NCBI GenBank assembly: GCA_964465125.1
Contig: CAYXIO010000001.1
Location: forward strand, 62,001-126,000
From: CAYOHG01 sp964465125
Lineage (GTDB): Bacteria > Planctomycetota > Phycisphaerae > UBA1845 > Fen-1342
DNA: 64,000 bases
Direction of reading: 5' to 3'
Shown here: piece by piece, positions 25,737-32,834 of the stretch
How the letters are laid out: each line of letters opens with the position of its first letter
Numbering within the stretch: the stretch's first letter is position 1
Translations under genes and position numbers: made by a program
The notes under the pieces: generated by a model
What the model was told of the DNA's origin: nothing
The model's input: the letters and a program-made list of their open reading frames with translations, nothing else
Databases searched by the model: none

Positions 25737-27344
25737 TCAGGCCCTTCTCAGCGGCGCCTCGCGCAGCCACGGCATGGTCGCGAAATAGAGCTCGCCGATG
25801 CTCTTGAGCCCGTGGATCATCATCGCCAGGCGCTCGAGCCCGAGACCCCAGGCCAGGACGCGGTCGCGAATGCCCAGCGGCAGCGTGACCTCCGGGCGGA
25901 AGATGCCTGACCCGCCCATTTCGACCCACTCCCGCCGATGCTCCAACCAGAGGAACACCTCCGCCGACGGCTCGGTGTACGGAAAGAAGCTCGGGCGGAA
26001 GCGCACCCTGGGGTAGCCCATCTTGGCGTAGAACGCCGCCAGCGTGCCCAGCAGCGTCGACAGGCTGGCCTGCGGATCGACGATGATGCCGTCCACCTGG
26101 TGGAACACCGGCAGGTGCTTGTAGTCGACGGTTTCCCGGCGAAACACCGGACCGATGACAAAATACTTTCCCGGCCGGCTGACGTGCAGCTCGGACGACC
26201 GAACGCTGACATCGCCGGCCTCCGGTTCGCTATTCGCTGTTCGCAATTCGCTTTTCGTTGCATGCGCCGCCAGCGCGCGGATCGTCGCCGCGGTCGTGTG
26301 CGTGCGCAGCACGGGCTTCTGTGCCATCTCGCGCGACCAGCGGTAGCGCCAGCCGGTCGAGCCGGTGTCGCCGCCGTCCTCGTGCGTGCGGCGGGTGCGC
26401 TCGACGAGCGCTTGGTCGGGCAGGCGACAGCGCGCCGGCCGCGCGACGTAGAAGGTGTCCTGCATGTCGCGGGCGGGGTGATCCTGGGGCTGAAACAACG
26501 CGTCGAAGTCCCAGAAGCTCGATTCCACCCAGGGGCTGACGATCTCGGTGAAGCCCATCTCCAAAAAGACCCGCCGCACCTTGTCGAGCGTCCGCTGAAA
26601 GGCGTGCTCCTTGCCGGCGAACAGCTTGCGCGCCGCGAGCGTGACGTCGTACGGCCGAAGCTCGACGTTGCGCCAGGCGCCGTCCGTCAGCAGCTCGGGC
26701 GTGAGCTGTGTCACGGTCGGGCGCGGCTTGGCGCTGGCGGCCAGCAGGGTCCGCCCGGCGTCGGTGATCCGCACGAGCCGCTCGACGCGCTCCTTGACGT
26801 TCAGGAAGCCGCGCCGCTTCGCGAGTAGCTCCAGTGCCGCGCGAACGTCGACGCCTTCCGCCGCCAGCTCTTCCTGCCGGGCCACCCTGCCATATGCCAG
26901 GGACCGCAGCATGCGCTCGTCCGGTTGGGGCTGGTTCTCCGCGGCGCGGCCCGCTTCAAGCAGCACGAGCTGATCGCCGCGCTTCTCGGCCCAACCGCGC
27001 TGCGCCAGCCAGCGCAGCGACTGGCCCACGGTGGCTGCGTCCGGGCCGCTGTGCGCGGGGATTTCAGTGATCTTGCACGATCCCTGCTGCGCGGCGAGCA
27101 CGCGAACGACGACCCGCTCGGGCAGGGGTTGCTCGACGAAGGGGGTGGCTTCCTTGCCGAGGCTGTACTCGTTGAACGGCCGCTCTTCGACGGTCGCGGC
27201 GCCGAGGGTGCGAAGTTCGGCGCAGGCCGCGGCAACCGGCGACTGATCCAGCTTCAACGCCGACGCGATCTCGGACGCTCGGACGGCGCCGGTCTGCTGG
27301 GAGAGGAAACTGAGCACGTTGTGCTGGGCCGGCGGAAGCTGCAT
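25737..27344 (-). CDS. pheS: Phenylalanyl-tRNA synthetase alpha subunit, archaeal/eukaryal type
   Basis: Catalytic chain of PheRS, 535 residues from the ATG at 27344 (MQLPPAQHNVLSFL). The first ~220 residues form winged-helix-like DNA/tRNA-binding repeats, as in archaeal and cytosolic eukaryal PheS; standard bacterial PheS (~330-350 residues) has a coiled coil instead. The class II core has FQPQDHPARDMQDTFYV, VLRTHTTAATIRALA, GPVFRRETVDYKHLPVFHQ, FRPSFFPYTEPSAEV and GLGLERLAMMIHGL. Within the core, a short AT-richer stretch made of 7-base repeats encodes an extra loop (KSELRTANSEPEAG) that is not typical. A 5' leader with two hairpins precedes the gene. Confidence 0.9.
   Translation of the reverse strand: MQLPPAQHNVLSFLSQQTGAVRASEIASALKLDQSPVAAACAELRTLGAATVEERPFNEYSLGKEATPFVEQPLPERVVVRVLAAQQGSCKITEIPAHSGPDAATVGQSLRWLAQRGWAEKRGDQLVLLEAGRAAENQPQPDERMLRSLAYGRVARQEELAAEGVDVRAALELLAKRRGFLNVKERVERLVRITDAGRTLLAASAKPRPTVTQLTPELLTDGAWRNVELRPYDVTLAARKLFAGKEHAFQRTLDKVRRVFLEMGFTEIVSPWVESSFWDFDALFQPQDHPARDMQDTFYVARPARCRLPDQALVERTRRTHEDGGDTGSTGWRYRWSREMAQKPVLRTHTTAATIRALAAHATKSELRTANSEPEAGDVSVRSSELHVSRPGKYFVIGPVFRRETVDYKHLPVFHQVDGIIVDPQASLSTLLGTLAAFYAKMGYPRVRFRPSFFPYTEPSAEVFLWLEHRREWVEMGGSGIFRPEVTLPLGIRDRVLAWGLGLERLAMMIHGLKSIGELYFATMPWLREAPLRRA
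26226..26260 (+). repeat. Five tandem 7-base repeats (TTCGCTN) inside pheS
   Basis: Read on the plus strand the units are TTCGCTA, TTCGCTG, TTCGCAA, TTCGCTT and TTCGTTG. They are in-frame as a whole with pheS on the minus strand, but the 7-base period shifts the codon phase so the protein sequence is not repetitive. The tract is AT-richer than its surroundings and falls in a surface-loop position between two conserved class II blocks. Confidence 0.8.
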
Positions 27345-27696
27345 GGTGCGAAACCCCTGGTTCGTGCGGATTTGGTAACGGAACGGAGCCGGACTCTCAA
27401 GTCCGCCTCCGCCGCGCGGCCGATTCGGGGAACGCCCAACCGCAGCCCACTCGATGCGGGCAGAGCCCGGCGGAAAAATCCCGCCGGCGACCGGCAAGCC
27501 CTGCGCTCAGGTCCGAAATCCACGGTTCCGCAGCCCGTCCCGAGGGGCTTGTATCAGCCCTGATTCCCGGCCGGCGGCGGGCCGCGCATCTCGCGTTGCC
27601 TTGGAAAAAACGCATGACTAGCATTGGCGGATACGCGGGCAGCACATCCGCGCGATCGTCCGGTTCCCGGGGTGGTTCTGCGTCGGAGGGATGAAC
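27345..27696. other. Divergent intergenic region with two hairpins in the pheS leader
   Basis: No gene is seen in these 352 bases. Two inverted repeats could fold in a pheS leader: CCGGCGG/CCGCCGG with a 7-base loop (27467-27487), and GGAG-x-CGGACT/AGTCCG-x-CTCC with a 4-base loop (27385-27410). Neither is followed by a U run in the pheS direction, and no leader peptide with Phe codons was found. Control of pheS by this leader is only a possibility. Confidence 0.4.
27596..27624 (+). promoter_or_regulatory. Candidate promoter for the coiled-coil gene at 27697
   Basis: TTGCCT (27596-27601), 17-base spacer, TAGCAT (27619-27624). Each hexamer matches the consensus at 4 of 6. A run of six A bases lies in the spacer. 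Confidence 0.35.
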
Positions 27697-27963
27697 GTGG
27701 ACGAGTCGGTCTTTCAGCAGAAGCTCGGTGAGCTTATCGCCCAGATCGAAACGTTGCCCGAGCAGGAGCGCGAGCGGCTCCGCGGCCTGGCGGCGGAAAC
27801 TCAGAAGCGACACGCCGACATCAAAAAGAGCGTCGACCAAATGCAGGAAGGTCTCGACTTCCTGCGGCTCTGGCTGAAGTACCTACTCTTCGATCTCGAA
27901 GCCACTCGACGCGAAAACGCCTACCTGCGCAAGATGCTCGAACAGGATCCCGGCAAGGAATGA
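27697..27963 (+). CDS. Small coiled-coil protein
   Basis: About 88 residues, nearly all helical and highly charged: ESVFQQKLGELIAQIETLPE, QERERLRGLAAETQKRHAD and LFDLEATRRENAYLRKMLEQ. The start is likely GTG 27697, because GGAGGG (27685-27690) would be directly against the alternative ATG at 27691 but stands 6 bases before the GTG. A strong intrinsic terminator follows 60 bases after the stop, which supports a real single-gene transcript. Function unknown; heptad-like spacing suggests oligomerisation. Confidence 0.75.
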   Translation: MDESVFQQKLGELIAQIETLPEQERERLRGLAAETQKRHADIKKSVDQMQEGLDFLRLWLKYLLFDLEATRRENAYLRKMLEQDPGKE

Positions 27964-28023
27964 TCCTCGCGGCGCGGGACCGTCCCGCCGCGCGCCAGCA
28001 GTCGTCTTCTCATCTCCCAGTCG

Positions 28024-28065
28024 CCCCGCGGAGTGTCTCCCCGGCAGTCCGCGGGGTGTTTTTTT
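28024..28065 (+). terminator. Intrinsic terminator after the coiled-coil gene
   Basis: Perfect 9-base-pair stem CCCCGCGGA (28024-28032) with TCCGCGGGG (28048-28056), a 15-base loop, then TG and seven T residues (28059-28065). It acts on the plus strand; the opposite side lacks a T run for the convergent rsfS. Confidence 0.9.
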
Positions 28066-28106
28066 GAAGGCAAGGGGTGGCGCGGGCGCGAACGGTCGCG
28101 GTGCGG

Positions 28107-28526
28107 CTAGGGCAGCGGGCCGGAGTCCGGGCCGGGCGCCACGCTGATCCGCGGCGCATCGCCCCACAGGCCGTCGAGGTCGTAGAAGCGGCGGTGCTCG
28201 GCGTCGAAGAGGTGAATCGCGACGTCGACGTAGTCAGCCAGAATCCAGCTCGCCTGGTGCGAATCCGCCAGCTTGAACGGCCGACGGCCCTGGCTGACGG
28301 CCCAGTCCTCGATCCGGTCGATGACGGCGTGCATCTGGCGCTCGGACGTGCCGGTTCCGATCACGAAGAAATCCCAGACGCTGCTGAGTCCGCGGACGTC
28401 GACGACGGTGACGTCCTCGGCGCGGTACTCCTGCGCCAGGCGTGCGGCGCCGACCGCGAACGCCAAGGTCTCAGCCTCGACCGGGTTGGGCCGGTTTGGA
28501 CGGTCTGCGAGGGGTGGATTGGACAT
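28107..28526 (-). CDS. rsfS: Ribosomal silencing factor RsfS
   Basis: About 139 residues from ATG 28526. The family binds ribosomal protein L14 and blocks subunit joining in starvation. Diagnostic segments are DVTVVDVRGLSSVWDFFVIG, TGTSERQMHAVIDRIED, and WILADYVDVAIHLFDAEHRRFYDLDGLW (given here as consecutive family blocks in the region of residues 35-125). A Pro/Asn-rich N-terminal tail of ~18 residues precedes the domain. It follows rpsU by 29 bases in the same direction, so the two ribosome-related genes likely form an operon; in many bacteria rsfS is instead next to nadD. Confidence 0.92.
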   Translation of the reverse strand: MSNPPLADRPNRPNPVEAETLAFAVGAARLAQEYRAEDVTVVDVRGLSSVWDFFVIGTGTSERQMHAVIDRIEDWAVSQGRRPFKLADSHQASWILADYVDVAIHLFDAEHRRFYDLDGLWGDAPRISVAPGPDSGPLP

Positions 28527-28555
28527 GCTGGACGACTGGGCTGGCAAGCGCACGG

Positions 28556-28738
28556 CTAGAGGTCGCGCACGATCCGCTTCAGCGACTTGCGGGTCTTGCG
28601 GCGGCGGCGCTCGGACGGCTTCTCGTAATAGCTGTTGCGCTTGATGTCGCGCGTCAGGCCTTCCTTCTCGCACAACTTCTTGAAGCGACGCACCATCTGT
28701 TCAACGGATTCGTTTCCGCGGGCCTTAACTCGAAGCAT
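28556..28738 (-). CDS. rpsU: 30S ribosomal protein bS21
   Basis: Exactly 60 residues (MLRVKARGNESVEQMVRRFK at the start, RRRRKTRKSLKRIVRDL at the end), matching the normal bS21 length and its very basic C terminus. bS21 sits on the 30S platform near the 16S rRNA 3' end and helps initiation. A GAGGTGGAG ribosome site precedes the ATG at 28738. rsfS follows after 29 bases. Confidence 0.96.
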   Translation of the reverse strand: MLRVKARGNESVEQMVRRFKKLCEKEGLTRDIKRNSYYEKPSERRRRKTRKSLKRIVRDL

Positions 28739-28817
28739 GCATCTCCACCTCGTTTCACGTAGATCGTGCCGGGCCGAGGACCGGCGTGCCCAGCGGTCGT
28801 TTGACCGCGAACCGCTA

Positions 28818-28845
28818 ATCATATCGGCTCGGCACGGGCATACAA
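28818..28845 (-). promoter_or_regulatory. Promoter for rpsU-rsfS
   Basis: On the minus strand: TTGTAT (-35, 28845-28840), 16-base spacer, TATGAT (-10, 28823-28818; 5 of 6 consensus). It lies about 80 bases before the rpsU start. Confidence 0.6.
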
Positions 28846-28975
28846 GCCGCCTGGTGGTGCGAATGCCCCCGCGGGACCATTTGACGGCCGGCGTTTCGAC
28901 CGCGCAACCAACGGGCGGAACGCCCGCACGACTGGCGCGTCCGCCGGGCGGGCGAGCCGGGGCGGCCAAACCGCC

Positions 28976-29003
28976 TTGACACCCAAGACCCAAGGTGTAT
29001 CCT
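28976..29003 (+). promoter_or_regulatory. Promoter for rpmB-gatC-gatA
   Basis: Perfect TTGACA (28976-28981), 16-base spacer, TATCCT (28998-29003). It lies 55 bases before rpmB, whose ribosome site is AGAGGTGG. Confidence 0.75.
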
Positions 29004-29057
29004 TCAGAATTCCCCGGTCGACGGATGACGCGGGTGCAGGTTGTGCAGAGGTGGACT

Positions 29058-29327
29058 ATGGCGCGTTCCTGTCCGTTTACCGGAAAGAAGACCATCTTCG
29101 GCCGCTCCATTGCCCGACGCGGTAAGGCCAAGTACCTCGGCGGCGTCGGCCGCAAGGTCACCGGCATCAGCAAACGCCGCTTCAAGCCCAATATTCAGAA
29201 GGTACGCGCGGTCGTCGACGGTCGCATCTGCCGAATCCGGGTCAGCGCCAAGGCCATCCGCATGGGGTTCATCGTCAAGCCGCAGAAGCGCCAGATTCCG
29301 CAGGCCGCCGCCCCCGCCTCGTCCTGA
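29058..29327 (+). CDS. rpmB: 50S ribosomal protein bL28
   Basis: 89 residues from ATG 29058, beginning MARSCPFTGKKTIFGRSIAR, with the family pattern KYLGGVGRKVTGISKRRFKP and VRAVVDGRICRIRVSAKAI. The early Cys of a possible zinc site is present (single CP). Typical bL28 is ~60-80 residues; the Ala/Pro-rich tail is an extension. First gene of a likely rpmB-gatC-gatA transcript from the TTGACA promoter. Confidence 0.95.
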   Translation: MARSCPFTGKKTIFGRSIARRGKAKYLGGVGRKVTGISKRRFKPNIQKVRAVVDGRICRIRVSAKAIRMGFIVKPQKRQIPQAAAPASS

Positions 29328-29348
29328 GGTCGAATTCCGGACCGTCGC

Positions 29349-29651
29349 ATGATCATTGACGAGTCCCGAGTACGCCGAATCGCCCACCTGTCCCGCCTGA
29401 GCCTTCAGGACAGCGAGGTGGCCGTATTCGCGCGCCAGCTCGAGCGCATTCTCGAATACGTGCGGCAGATCGAGCAGGTGGATGTCAGCGGCGTCGAGCC
29501 GCTCGCGCACGCCCTGCCGCTGACGGACGTGCTGCGTGAGGACGCGCCGCGGGCCAGCTTCTCGTCCGACGTCTCGCTGGCCAACGCGCCGCAGCGCGAG
29601 CGGGATTTCTTCCGAGTCCCCGCCGTGCTCGACCCCAATGCCGGCGCCTGA
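29349..29651 (+). CDS. gatC: Aspartyl/glutamyl-tRNA amidotransferase subunit C
   Basis: 100 residues, the normal size. GatC clamps GatA and GatB of the amidotransferase that converts Glu-tRNA-Gln (and Asp-tRNA-Asn) to the amide form. The family opening VRRIAHLSRLSLQDSEVAVF and the helix FARQLERILEYVRQIEQVDV are clear, as are PLAHALPLTDVLREDAPR and FFRVPAVLD near the C terminus. It lies 21 bases after rpmB and 121 before gatA. No gatB is in the window. Confidence 0.95.
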   Translation: MIIDESRVRRIAHLSRLSLQDSEVAVFARQLERILEYVRQIEQVDVSGVEPLAHALPLTDVLREDAPRASFSSDVSLANAPQRERDFFRVPAVLDPNAGA

Positions 29652-29772
29652 GCCGCCCTCGTCACGCCGTCGCGGGGATTCCGGCGGCCGGGTTTGGCCG
29701 AAGCCGTCTCTTGCTCTGGCATGAGATTCGACCGACACTCCGGCGCCCGCGCGCGTCGCCGCGCCGGCTTGC

Positions 29773-31260
29773 ATGCGTGAGTTTGCGATGAATGTCCGCA
29801 GCGCCAGCCAGATTGCCGCACTAGTCAACGCCGGACGTTTGCGCGCGCAGGACACCTGCCGCGAGTCGCTGGCGCGCATTGCGGCGCTGGACGGCCGGCT
29901 GCACGCGTTTCTGGAAGTGCTCGGCGATGCTGCGCTCGCCCGCGCCGCCGACATCGACGCGCAGGTCGCCGCCGGCCGTTCGCCGGGTCCGCTGGCGGGT
30001 GTGCCGGTGGCCATCAAGGACAACATCTGCACGCGCGTCGGGCGAACGACCTGCGCTTCTCGCATCCTGGCCGGGTATCGCTCGCCCTACCACGCGACCG
30101 TGATCGATCGGCTGGAGCGCGCCGGCGCGATCGTGATCGGCAAGACCAACCTCGACGAGTTCGCGATGGGCTCCTCGACCGAGAACAGCGCCTTCGAGCC
30201 CACCCGCAATCCGTGGAACCTGGAGTGCGTGCCGGGCGGCTCGTCGGGCGGCTCCACGGTCGCCGTCGCGGCGCGCATGACCCCGCTGGGGCTCGGTTCC
30301 GACACCGGCGGGTCGATCCGCCAGCCGGCGTCGCTGTGCGGCGTGGTCGGGCTCAAGCCGTCCTACGGGCGCGTTTCGCGCTACGGGCTGGTCGCCTATG
30401 GATCCAGCCTCGACCAGATCGGCCCGCTGGCCGCGTGCGTCGAGGATGCCGCGCTCGCGCTGGCGGTGATAGCCGGTAAGGACCCGTTCGATTCGACCAG
30501 TGTCGATCAGCCGGTCGGGGATTTCGCCGCGGCGCTGACCGATTCCAAGCTCGCCGAACGCCGTGCGGGCCTGCGCATCGGCATTCCGAAGGAGTATTTC
30601 GGCGAGGGGTTGTCGGAGGCGACGCGAAACGCTGTGCGGGCCGCGCTGGACGTCTACCGCGGGCTGGGCGCCGAGCTGATCGAGGTCTCGCTCCCCAACG
30701 CGCCGTACAGCGTCGCGGTGTATTACCTGGTGGCGACGGCGGAGTGTTCGAGCAACCTGGCGCGCTATGACGGCGTGCACTACGGCCACCGCGCCGAAGG
30801 CGCCCGCGATATCGTCGGCCTCTACGCCCACTCGCGCGAGGAAGGCTTCGGCGCCGAAGTCAAACGCCGAATCATGCTGGGCACGTTCGCGCTGTCGGCG
30901 GGCTACTACGATGCGTACTACGACCGCGCCCTGCGGATGCGGCGGCTGATCAAGGACGATTTCGACCGCGCGTTTGAGCGCTGCGACGTCATCGCCGGGC
31001 CGACCGCGCCGACGCCGGCGTTCCGGCTCGGAGAGAAGACCGACGACCCGCTTCAGATGTACCTGGCGGACATCTACACGATCGCCGCGAACCTGGCCGG
31101 CATCTGCGCCATCTCGATTCCCTGCGGCTTCAGCCCGGACAGGCTGCCCATCGGGCTTCAGCTTCACGCTCCCGCGTTCGGTGAGGCTGGGCTCTTCCAG
31201 GCCGCCAGGTTGTATGAACGCGAAACCGACTGGCATACCCGCGTTCCGCCTGTCGTCTGA
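29773..31260 (+). CDS. gatA: Aspartyl/glutamyl-tRNA amidotransferase subunit A
   Basis: 495 residues. Amidase-signature glutaminase that releases ammonia for tRNA transamidation. The Ser-cisSer-Lys triad can be placed: Lys in GVPVAIKDNIC (residue 82 from ATG 29773), the cis-Ser in LGSDTGGSIRQPA, and the nucleophile Ser in that same motif block after PGGSSGGSTVAVAA. ATG 29773 and ATG 29788 are both possible; the latter (MNVRSASQIAAL) gives the more usual N terminus. Follows gatC. The need for GatCAB implies that the organism uses indirect Gln- and/or Asn-tRNA synthesis. Confidence 0.95.
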   Translation: MREFAMNVRSASQIAALVNAGRLRAQDTCRESLARIAALDGRLHAFLEVLGDAALARAADIDAQVAAGRSPGPLAGVPVAIKDNICTRVGRTTCASRILAGYRSPYHATVIDRLERAGAIVIGKTNLDEFAMGSSTENSAFEPTRNPWNLECVPGGSSGGSTVAVAARMTPLGLGSDTGGSIRQPASLCGVVGLKPSYGRVSRYGLVAYGSSLDQIGPLAACVEDAALALAVIAGKDPFDSTSVDQPVGDFAAALTDSKLAERRAGLRIGIPKEYFGEGLSEATRNAVRAALDVYRGLGAELIEVSLPNAPYSVAVYYLVATAECSSNLARYDGVHYGHRAEGARDIVGLYAHSREEGFGAEVKRRIMLGTFALSAGYYDAYYDRALRMRRLIKDDFDRAFERCDVIAGPTAPTPAFRLGEKTDDPLQMYLADIYTIAANLAGICAISIPCGFSPDRLPIGLQLHAPAFGEAGLFQAARLYERETDWHTRVPPVV

Positions 31261-31325
31261 CCGCCGACCGCCGGCGCGAGCCAGCGGCGGCAGCGGGCCC
31301 GGCGGAGCCGGAACTCGAGGCTTCG

Positions 31326-32774
31326 ATGCGTTCGCGAACCGGCAGCTCCTTCAACCGCACCAAACTGATTGCCACGCTCGGGCCCGCGTCGTCGACCCCG
31401 GAGAAGTTCAACGCCCTGATCGACGCCGGCGTGGACCTCTGTCGATTGAACTTCAGCCACGGCAGCCTGGACGACCACGCCCGCGTGCTGCGAATGGCGC
31501 GCGAATGGTCCCAACGGAATGGACGCCCGCTGGCACTGCTCGGCGACTTGTGCGGGCCGAAGATTCGGCTGAACCCGGTGGCCACCGAGCCATTCCGCAT
31601 CGAAACCGGGCAGGTGATCGAATTCGTCGAGTCGAGCGAGCCGACGCGCCCCGGACGCCTGACGATTCAGCTCCCCGGTCTGCTGCGCGAGGTCGAGGTC
31701 GGTCATCGGCTCTACATCGACGACGGGCTTGTCCGGCTGCTGGTGACGGATCGCTCAGGCGACGCGCTGCGCTGCAACGTGACCGCGGGCGGGATGATCG
31801 CCAGCCGCAAGGGCGTCAATCTGCCCGACACGCGGCTGACGCTGCCGGCGCTGACGGAAAAGGACCGCGCCGACGCCGCCTGGGCGGTGAAGAACGGCCT
31901 CGACTATCTCGCGCTGTCCTTCGTGCGCCGGCCGGAAGATGTCCAGCAGCTTCGCGCGCTGGTTACCCAAGCGAACGGCGATCTCGGGATCATCGTCAAG
32001 ATCGAGAAGGTGGAGGCGATCGAGCAACTCGAAGCGCTGATCGCGCTGTCCGACGGCGTGATGGTAGCGCGCGGCGACCTCGGCGTGGAAATGGACGTCT
32101 GGCAGGTGCCGCTGATGCAGAAGGCGATTGTGGCGCGCTGTCGGCGGGCCGGAAAGCCGGTCATCGTTGCGACGCAGATGCTCCAGAGCATGGTGTCCGC
32201 GCCGACGCCGACGCGGGCCGAAGTCAGCGACGTGGCCAACGCGATTCTGGATGCCGCCGACGCGGTCATGCTCTCGGCCGAGACGGCGACGGGCGACTTT
32301 CCCGTCGCGACGGTCGAGATGATGAACCACATCGCCCGGTCGACCGAAGCCTACGCGGCGCAGAACCGCTGCGAGCAGGAGCTGGGCGAGGTGCCGATCG
32401 CAGGGCGCGTTGCGGCGGCGATCGCGCGGAGTGCGGCGCAGGCCGCGCTCACGCTTGGTGCGAAGCTGGTGGCGGCCTGGGCGGCGACGGGCAACACGCT
32501 GCGGGCGATCGCCAATCAGCGACTTCCCATGCCGGTGGTCGGGCTGACGGCCGACGAACGGCTCTATCACAAGCTGAACCTGCTGTACGGAGTGACGCCT
32601 GTGCGGATTCCGCCGCGCGAGAATCCCGCCGAGGCGGCCCGCCTGCTGGACGCTCATTTGCTGGAGGAGGGGCTGGCGCAGCGGGGAGATCTGGTGGTCG
32701 TGGTGACGTCGACGCGGCCGAACCGCCCGGACGCGACGGATACGACGCTGATTCGTCGGCTGGGTGATCCCTGA
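31326..32774 (+). CDS. pyk: Pyruvate kinase
   Basis: 482 residues. Last glycolytic step, PEP + ADP to pyruvate + ATP. Motifs: TKLIATLGPASSTPEKF, RLNFSHGSLDDH, the active-site Lys in IIVKIEKVEAIEQ, metal-binding VMVARGDLGVEM, and KPVIVATQMLQSM. After residue ~350 comes the C-terminal allosteric domain of the usual length. It starts 65 bases after gatA; its own promoter was not identified. Convergence with no neighbour; argS follows in the same direction. Confidence 0.95.
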   Translation: MRSRTGSSFNRTKLIATLGPASSTPEKFNALIDAGVDLCRLNFSHGSLDDHARVLRMAREWSQRNGRPLALLGDLCGPKIRLNPVATEPFRIETGQVIEFVESSEPTRPGRLTIQLPGLLREVEVGHRLYIDDGLVRLLVTDRSGDALRCNVTAGGMIASRKGVNLPDTRLTLPALTEKDRADAAWAVKNGLDYLALSFVRRPEDVQQLRALVTQANGDLGIIVKIEKVEAIEQLEALIALSDGVMVARGDLGVEMDVWQVPLMQKAIVARCRRAGKPVIVATQMLQSMVSAPTPTRAEVSDVANAILDAADAVMLSAETATGDFPVATVEMMNHIARSTEAYAAQNRCEQELGEVPIAGRVAAAIARSAAQAALTLGAKLVAAWAATGNTLRAIANQRLPMPVVGLTADERLYHKLNLLYGVTPVRIPPRENPAEAARLLDAHLLEEGLAQRGDLVVVVTSTRPNRPDATDTTLIRRLGDP

Positions 32775-32796
32775 CACGCCGCGCTACGGGGCGTCC

Positions 32797-32825
32797 TTGA
32801 ACCCGTTGATGCGCACCGATAGCCT
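32797..32825 (+). promoter_or_regulatory. Candidate promoter for argS, giving a very short or absent leader
   Basis: TTGAAC (32797-32802, 4 of 6), 17-base spacer, TAGCCT (32820-32825). The argS ATG begins 9 bases after the -10 hexamer and has no ribosome site, so the transcript would be leaderless or nearly so. Confidence 0.45.
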
Positions 32826-32834
32826 GACTTGGGT

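Larger units (their letters stand above)
28739..29057. other. Divergent rpsU / rpmB promoter region
   Basis: No gene is seen in these 319 bases. The stretch carries a promoter for each flanking ribosomal-protein gene (listed separately) and GC-rich inverted-repeat fragments between them with no clear terminator or RNA motif. Confidence 0.6.

Noticed and set aside
27385..27410. tRNA-like anticodon arm
   Set aside because: One strand resembles a serine tRNA anticodon arm, but no acceptor, D or T arm surrounds it.
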